Source of the DNA: Dyadobacter sp. CY345
GTDB lineage: Bacteria; Bacteroidota; Bacteroidia; Cytophagales; Spirosomataceae
Length of the DNA stretch: 64,000 bases
NCBI RefSeq assembly: GCF_021502725.1
Contig: NZ_JAKFFS010000002.1
Span: forward strand, 682,001-746,000
Direction: 5' to 3'
The notes beneath the pieces are model-generated. The model made no database searches and had not been told where the DNA came from. It saw only the letters and a list, made by a program, of their open reading frames with translations. The translations under genes were made by a program, and so were the position numbers. Shown here piece by piece: positions 62,111 through 64,000 of this stretch. Every line of letters begins with the position of its first letter. Positions within the stretch are counted from its first letter, which is position 1.

Positions 62111-62533
62111 GAAATCAAAATTTTACTGACAAAATCGAAATTTTTTCCAAAAGTAAGATAATTAGGGGCAGAAGCATAATTCAATCTTATGTTCATTATT
62201 TTGAGATTATAGATTTGTATTATTTTAATAATTCGAACTGAATTATTATGCCATTCAAATATTGTTTTGCTCCATATTGCTTTCCGTGAATTAATTTCAA
62301 TGGAATAAATCTAATCTGATCTTCAAATGTTTAAATCAATTCTAATTTTAAAAAATCGTTCATTTGTTCAAATTGAACACATTTATAATACATGTCGTTA
62401 CTTTGCTATGAAAATTAATTTTCTGTTTTCCATTGAGTGATTAAATCAACGAATTTTAAAATTAGTTTTTAATAGATTAGTGAAATTTGATTTATTCAAG
62501 ATTGTTAAAGAAAACAGGGCATCGGACGAAATT
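62111..62533. other. AT-rich divergent region upstream of the MFS gene
   Basis: About 420 bases with no convincing gene. It is strongly AT-rich and includes a TAGATTTG box at 62210-62217, which matches the Bacteroidota -7 consensus, and a 15-bp palindrome at 62365-62379. Both probably belong to promoters of the divergent ywbE and MFS genes. Confidence 0.5.
62365..62379. promoter_or_regulatory. Palindrome TGTTCAA-A-TTGAACA, candidate operator
   Basis: TGTTCAA and TTGAACA flank a single A, a perfect 7-1-7 palindrome about 155 bases upstream of the MFS gene start (62534). Such short perfect palindromes are common operators for dimeric HTH regulators. No cognate regulator gene is adjacent, so the assignment is from symmetry and position only. 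Confidence 0.35.
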
Positions 62534-63712
62534 ATGAAAAAGAGCATACTTACACTTACGCTGGGTGGTTTTGGCATCGGAATGACAGAATTTGTTATCA
62601 TGGGAATTCTGCCTGATATCGCCAAATCTTTACAGATTACCATACCGGAAGCCGGACATCTGGTGTCTGCTTATGCACTGGGTGTTGTCGTAGGTGCTCC
62701 GTTATTGATCGGGTTCACAGGAAGCAAACCGCCAAAAAATATTCTGTTGCTGCTGATGTGTTTATTCACCGTATTTAATACGTTATCTGCCTTTGCTCCC
62801 AGTTATGAGCTTTTACTTCTATCAAGATTTTTCTCAGGAATGCCGCACGGGGCATTTTTCGGAGTAGGCGCCGTAGTGGCTGGCCGTTTGGCGGATCAGG
62901 GAAAAGAAGCCAGATCAGTATCGTTAATGTTTGCCGGACTAACGATTGCCAATTTGATCGGTGTGCCGCTGGGTACTTTTATTGGCCATCACATCAGTTG
63001 GCGGATCACCTTTATGATTGTTGGAGTAATCGGTTTATTGACGACAACAAGTATCAAATTATGGATGCCAACATTGTCGGTAACCAATACAAAAGGGCTT
63101 ATGAGTGAGCTGAAATTTTTTACGAGACTGGATGCCTGGCTGATTGTTTTGGTAATAGCCATTGGTACCGGCGGATTTTTTTCCTGGTATAGCTATATCG
63201 CACCGTTATTAACCGAAGTTGGAGGCTTTAACGAAGATTCGATCATGTATATTCTGGTTTTGGCAGGTTTAGGAATGGTTGTAGGAAATTTTATCGGAGG
63301 AAGACTAGCCGATCGGTTTTCGCCGCTTTATACTTCCGCGGCATTGTTGCTTGCGATGGCTTTTTCGTTAACAACTGTTTATTTCGTTTCCAGCAACCAG
63401 ATTCTTACACTAATCTTCACATTTATCACCGGTGCGATTGCTTTTGCAATGCTTTCGCCTCTGCAAATGTTGATGATCAATACAGCAAAAGGAGCAGAAA
63501 TGCTGGCTGCTTCGGTAAGTCAGGCGAGTTTTAATATTGGAAACGCGCTGGGTGCTTATCTTGGCGGATTACCAATCGCTGCCGGTCTGGGTTATAATTC
63601 TCCTGAATGGGTAGGAGCGAGCATGGCTTTTGGCGGTGTGCTGGTTTCTCTGGTGCTGATGTTTCATACAAGGCAAAACAAAGAGGAGGCTGTCGAATTG
63701 CAGCCAGCATAA
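62534..63712 (+). CDS. MFS transporter, AraJ-like
   Basis: A 12-helix major facilitator transporter of 392 residues from ATG 62534 (MKKSILTLTLGGFGIGMTEF). A GTG at 62480 would add 18 polar residues and is not preferred. The first helix carries GGFGIGMTEFVIMGILPDIA, and the loop motif A-like GGRLADRFSPLYT sits at mid-length. It resembles the AraJ/YdhP drug or sugar efflux family, which exports arabinose-like sugars, purines or toxic compounds. Substrate unknown. It is transcribed alone, divergent from ywbE. Confidence 0.88.
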   Translation: MKKSILTLTLGGFGIGMTEFVIMGILPDIAKSLQITIPEAGHLVSAYALGVVVGAPLLIGFTGSKPPKNILLLLMCLFTVFNTLSAFAPSYELLLLSRFFSGMPHGAFFGVGAVVAGRLADQGKEARSVSLMFAGLTIANLIGVPLGTFIGHHISWRITFMIVGVIGLLTTTSIKLWMPTLSVTNTKGLMSELKFFTRLDAWLIVLVIAIGTGGFFSWYSYIAPLLTEVGGFNEDSIMYILVLAGLGMVVGNFIGGRLADRFSPLYTSAALLLAMAFSLTTVYFVSSNQILTLIFTFITGAIAFAMLSPLQMLMINTAKGAEMLAASVSQASFNIGNALGAYLGGLPIAAGLGYNSPEWVGASMAFGGVLVSLVLMFHTRQNKEEAVELQPA

Positions 63713-63715
63713 TTC

Positions 63716-64000
63716 CTAAACTTTGCCGATAGAAATTTTTTGAAGAATCTTAATTTCATCAATGGTGATCGTACTGATAAGTTCGAACAGGCCATTGATA
63801 GTTTTAAAATCCGATAATGCTTTCCTCGCCGGCGACTGAGCTGATTTTTCAATTCCCATTTCTTTTAATTCCTTTTTACGGGCAGCAAGCAGAGCCAGAA
63901 GTTTTTGATTTTGAGGAAGTGATTCCTTGATGATATCGACACTGGCATTTTCTTCCTTATCAATAATCTGAATGGCCGATTCAAACTGCCGGTCAATTTG
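63716..64000 (-). CDS. Partial unknown protein, C-terminus only
   Basis: A minus-strand frame of 94 codons plus TAG at 63716-63718 runs off the right edge. The visible part, from QIDRQFESAIQIIDKEENAS through LLALLAARKKELKEMGIEKS to ILQKISIGKV, is helical, rich in K, E and L, with no membrane segment. The family is not recognized. It is convergent with the MFS gene, separated by three bases. Its start is outside the window. Confidence 0.55.
   Translation of the reverse strand, partial: QIDRQFESAIQIIDKEENASVDIIKESLPQNQKLLALLAARKKELKEMGIEKSAQSPARKALSDFKTINGLFELISTITIDEIKILQKISIGKV

Overview
The window looks like a Bacteroidota chromosome, most likely a Cytophagales / Spirosomaceae member (Dyadobacter-like; this placement is inference). 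The support is AT-leaning DNA with few Shine-Dalgarno sequences, promoter-like TAnnTTTG boxes, several stand-alone LytTR regulators, LytS/LytR-type two-component pairs, an OMP_b-brl_2-type TonB-dependent receptor, FtsX/MacB permease clusters run by a sigma-54 two-component system, and Bacteroidota-typical families (GxxExxY, 'asparagine synthetase B'-like exported protein). No rRNA, CRISPR array or complete insertion sequence was seen. One tRNA, tRNA-Leu(CAA), lies at 23972-24055 on the minus strand.

Layout. 1-16 kb is an accessory-looking stretch of small genes: a cut-off membrane protein, a frameshifted DUF3427 helicase remnant, YciI, DinB/YfiT, stand-alone LytTR, a lipoprotein followed by a 7-bp tandem repeat, a LytTR response regulator with its LytS kinase, an SRPBCC/VOC/DoxX run, a LigT-like phosphoesterase, an Rpn-type nuclease, an exported gamma-glutamyltranspeptidase, small orphan proteins, and a gene-poor 880-bp segment carrying two intrinsic terminators without genes. 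16-24 kb holds RidA paralogues, a membrane-anchored alpha/beta hydrolase whose 5' end is split by a one-base frameshift, an acyltransferase-3, a PhyH oxygenase, a single-domain LuxR regulator, and a two-gene nucleotidyltransferase cassette abutting tRNA-Leu.

24-36 kb is an efflux/ABC region. A lone MacB-like permease and an exported GATase1-like protein are followed by a same-strand series: HlyD/MacA adaptor, TolC-like channel, LolD-type ATPase, two FtsX-type permeases, then a sigma-54 activator and its sensor kinase. Between the last permease and the activator sits a 536-bp element with ~62-bp terminal inverted repeats that encloses a doubly frameshifted GxxExxY nuclease-fold gene. 36-52 kb is mostly conserved core: lipid acyltransferase, M50 protease, HAD phosphatase, accA, a beta-CASP ribonuclease, PBP4-type dacB, hslV, the pyruvate dehydrogenase E2 subunit with two lipoyl domains, lepA and a DUF819 transporter. 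52-64 kb holds a TonB-dependent receptor, a response regulator next to a soluble CZB-multi-PAS histidine kinase, a glycoside-hydrolase-like exported protein, DMT and MFS transporters, YwbE, and a truncated unknown gene.

Items most worth a second look: the inverted-repeat GxxExxY element (33191-33726), the nucleotidyltransferase/GSFGVEL cassette beside tRNA-Leu (22430-23892), the zinc-binding-domain PAS kinase (55542-58742), the split esterase gene (17007-18400), and the orphan terminators preceded by a shared ACGTTGAGTA motif (10.9 and 14.7 kb).
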